Below, one piece after another: positions 63,432 to 64,000 of a DNA stretch of 64,000 bases. The stretch is from Lachnospiraceae bacterium (GTDB lineage: Bacteria; Bacillota; Clostridia; Lachnospirales; Lachnospiraceae), in the NCBI GenBank assembly GCA_016282915.1, contig JAEELW010000042.1, positions 1 to 64,000 on the forward strand, written 5' to 3'. Under the pieces are notes generated by a model, which made no database searches, was not told the origin of the DNA, and saw nothing but the letters and a program-made list of their open reading frames with translations. Within the stretch, counting starts at the first letter, position 1; the number at the start of each line of letters is the position of its first letter. The position numbers were made by a program, and so were the translations under genes.

Positions 63432-64000
63432 ATGAACATTTCGGTAAATTTTCAGGAACAGCAGAAGAATGGGATGATGCCTGCGGTCAACGCTGCGGCA
63501 CCGGGGGTCGGAAAGGACGGGGAACAGAAAAAATCCCTGTTTGCGGGAGATATGAAGCTCGGGACGGATCCGGTCCGGGAACGGCTTGACAGCGCCCGGA
63601 AAAAGGCTTATAAGATCGTTTCCGATGCCTTCGACGCGGATAAAAACTTTGAACGTCAGATGAACAGAGTGCGGGAATTTGCACGGGACCAGAAGGATGA
63701 AAAAGCCCATGCACAGTCCGACAGGGCGACTGCCGAAAAGACCATCGCATCCCTGAAAGAGGCTTATGGCGTTGATCCGGAATCACAGGAACAGAAGGAT
63801 CTGGACTGGCTGATCGACTACCGCCGGCAGAGCCCGGAGGAACGTCTCGGCGATATCGAGCAGCTGAGGAAAGACCGTGCGAGAGCAGCCGGGATCGAAG
63901 CCGGCCTTACGGAATACCAGTCCCGTATGCTGGAGGCGAATGAGCAGCTGGATCATGCGCAGGCACGCATCGATGAAGCGGATGCCGCCCTGATCGCGAC
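63432..64000 (+). CDS. Coiled-coil protein, 3' end outside the window
   Basis: At least 189 codons, open to the window edge, after GGGAGGC. It starts MNISVNFQEQQKNGMMPAV, has no signal peptide, and from about residue 45 is strongly helical and charged: DSARKKAYKIVSDAFDADKN, then long Glu/Arg-rich heptads (about 120-189). It continues the style of the two genes before it. The family is not recognised. Confidence 0.65.
   Translation, partial: MNISVNFQEQQKNGMMPAVNAAAPGVGKDGEQKKSLFAGDMKLGTDPVRERLDSARKKAYKIVSDAFDADKNFERQMNRVREFARDQKDEKAHAQSDRATAEKTIASLKEAYGVDPESQEQKDLDWLIDYRRQSPEERLGDIEQLRKDRARAAGIEAGLTEYQSRMLEANEQLDHAQARIDEADAALIA

Overview
The window looks like a chromosomal segment of a Gram-positive anaerobe of the Lachnospiraceae (Clostridia) type. 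The grounds are AGGAGG-like ribosome binding sites, GTG/TTG starts, TTGACA/TATAAT promoters, lipobox signal peptides without outer-membrane genes, Bce-like and Agr-like signalling modules, and family-typical gene content. This is inference from gene content; no rRNA, tRNA, CRISPR array, prophage or insertion sequence was seen.

Region 1 (about 1-20.7 kb) is a cell-surface polysaccharide locus, nearly all on the + strand. It starts with rmlB, rmlA and rmlC (dTDP-rhamnose synthesis; no rmlD visible), with two membrane-anchored GH25 muramidases interleaved. A Wzm/Wzt-type ABC exporter follows; its ATPase carries a C-terminal glycan-binding-like domain. Next come a 1231-residue methyltransferase + kinase-like + glycosyltransferase protein resembling the WbdD chain-capping enzyme, a double-GT2 glycosyltransferase, a formyltransferase, a LmbE-type deacetylase, a fused sugar-phosphate transferase/glycosyltransferase (PglC-PglA-like) and a GNAT-containing protein. 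The best reading is a rhamnose-containing glycan made on undecaprenyl phosphate, capped and exported by ABC transport, with a possible acetyl-to-formyl swap on an amino sugar.

Region 2 (20.7-31.2 kb) holds a PD-(D/E)XK family nuclease/transposase-like gene, a run of membrane or hypothetical genes (Pr6Pr-like, HAD hydrolase, zinc-ribbon membrane protein, YitT-like), an ECF sigma/anti-sigma/DUF4097 operon with a well-formed ECF promoter, and a secreted protein of unknown role.

Region 3 (31.2-42 kb) is a signalling and efflux block: a Bce/MacB-type ABC pair, an OmpR/HisKA two-component system, a second ABC set with two half-size FtsX permeases, a lipoprotein, and a NarL-type two-component system. 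Region 4 (42-45.8 kb) is more AT-rich and holds poorly known genes, including an open frame that has lost its 5' end and a protein with an internal duplication, then an alpha/beta hydrolase.

Region 5 (45.8-51.8 kb) has an MBOAT O-acyltransferase with an SGNH partner (likely O-acylation of a surface glycan), a PfkB sugar kinase, and a TetR-controlled pair of flavodoxin-like oxidoreductases. Region 6 (52-60.4 kb) has an OmpR two-component system, an ABC transporter with a permease fused to an M1-type metallopeptidase, and an Agr-like LytTR/GHKL two-component system. Region 7 (60.7 kb to the end) is a four-gene run of signal-less proteins, one similar to the C-terminal part of the flagellar cap protein FliD; the last gene runs off the window. 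Several intergenic stretches carry strong inverted or direct repeats that look regulatory.
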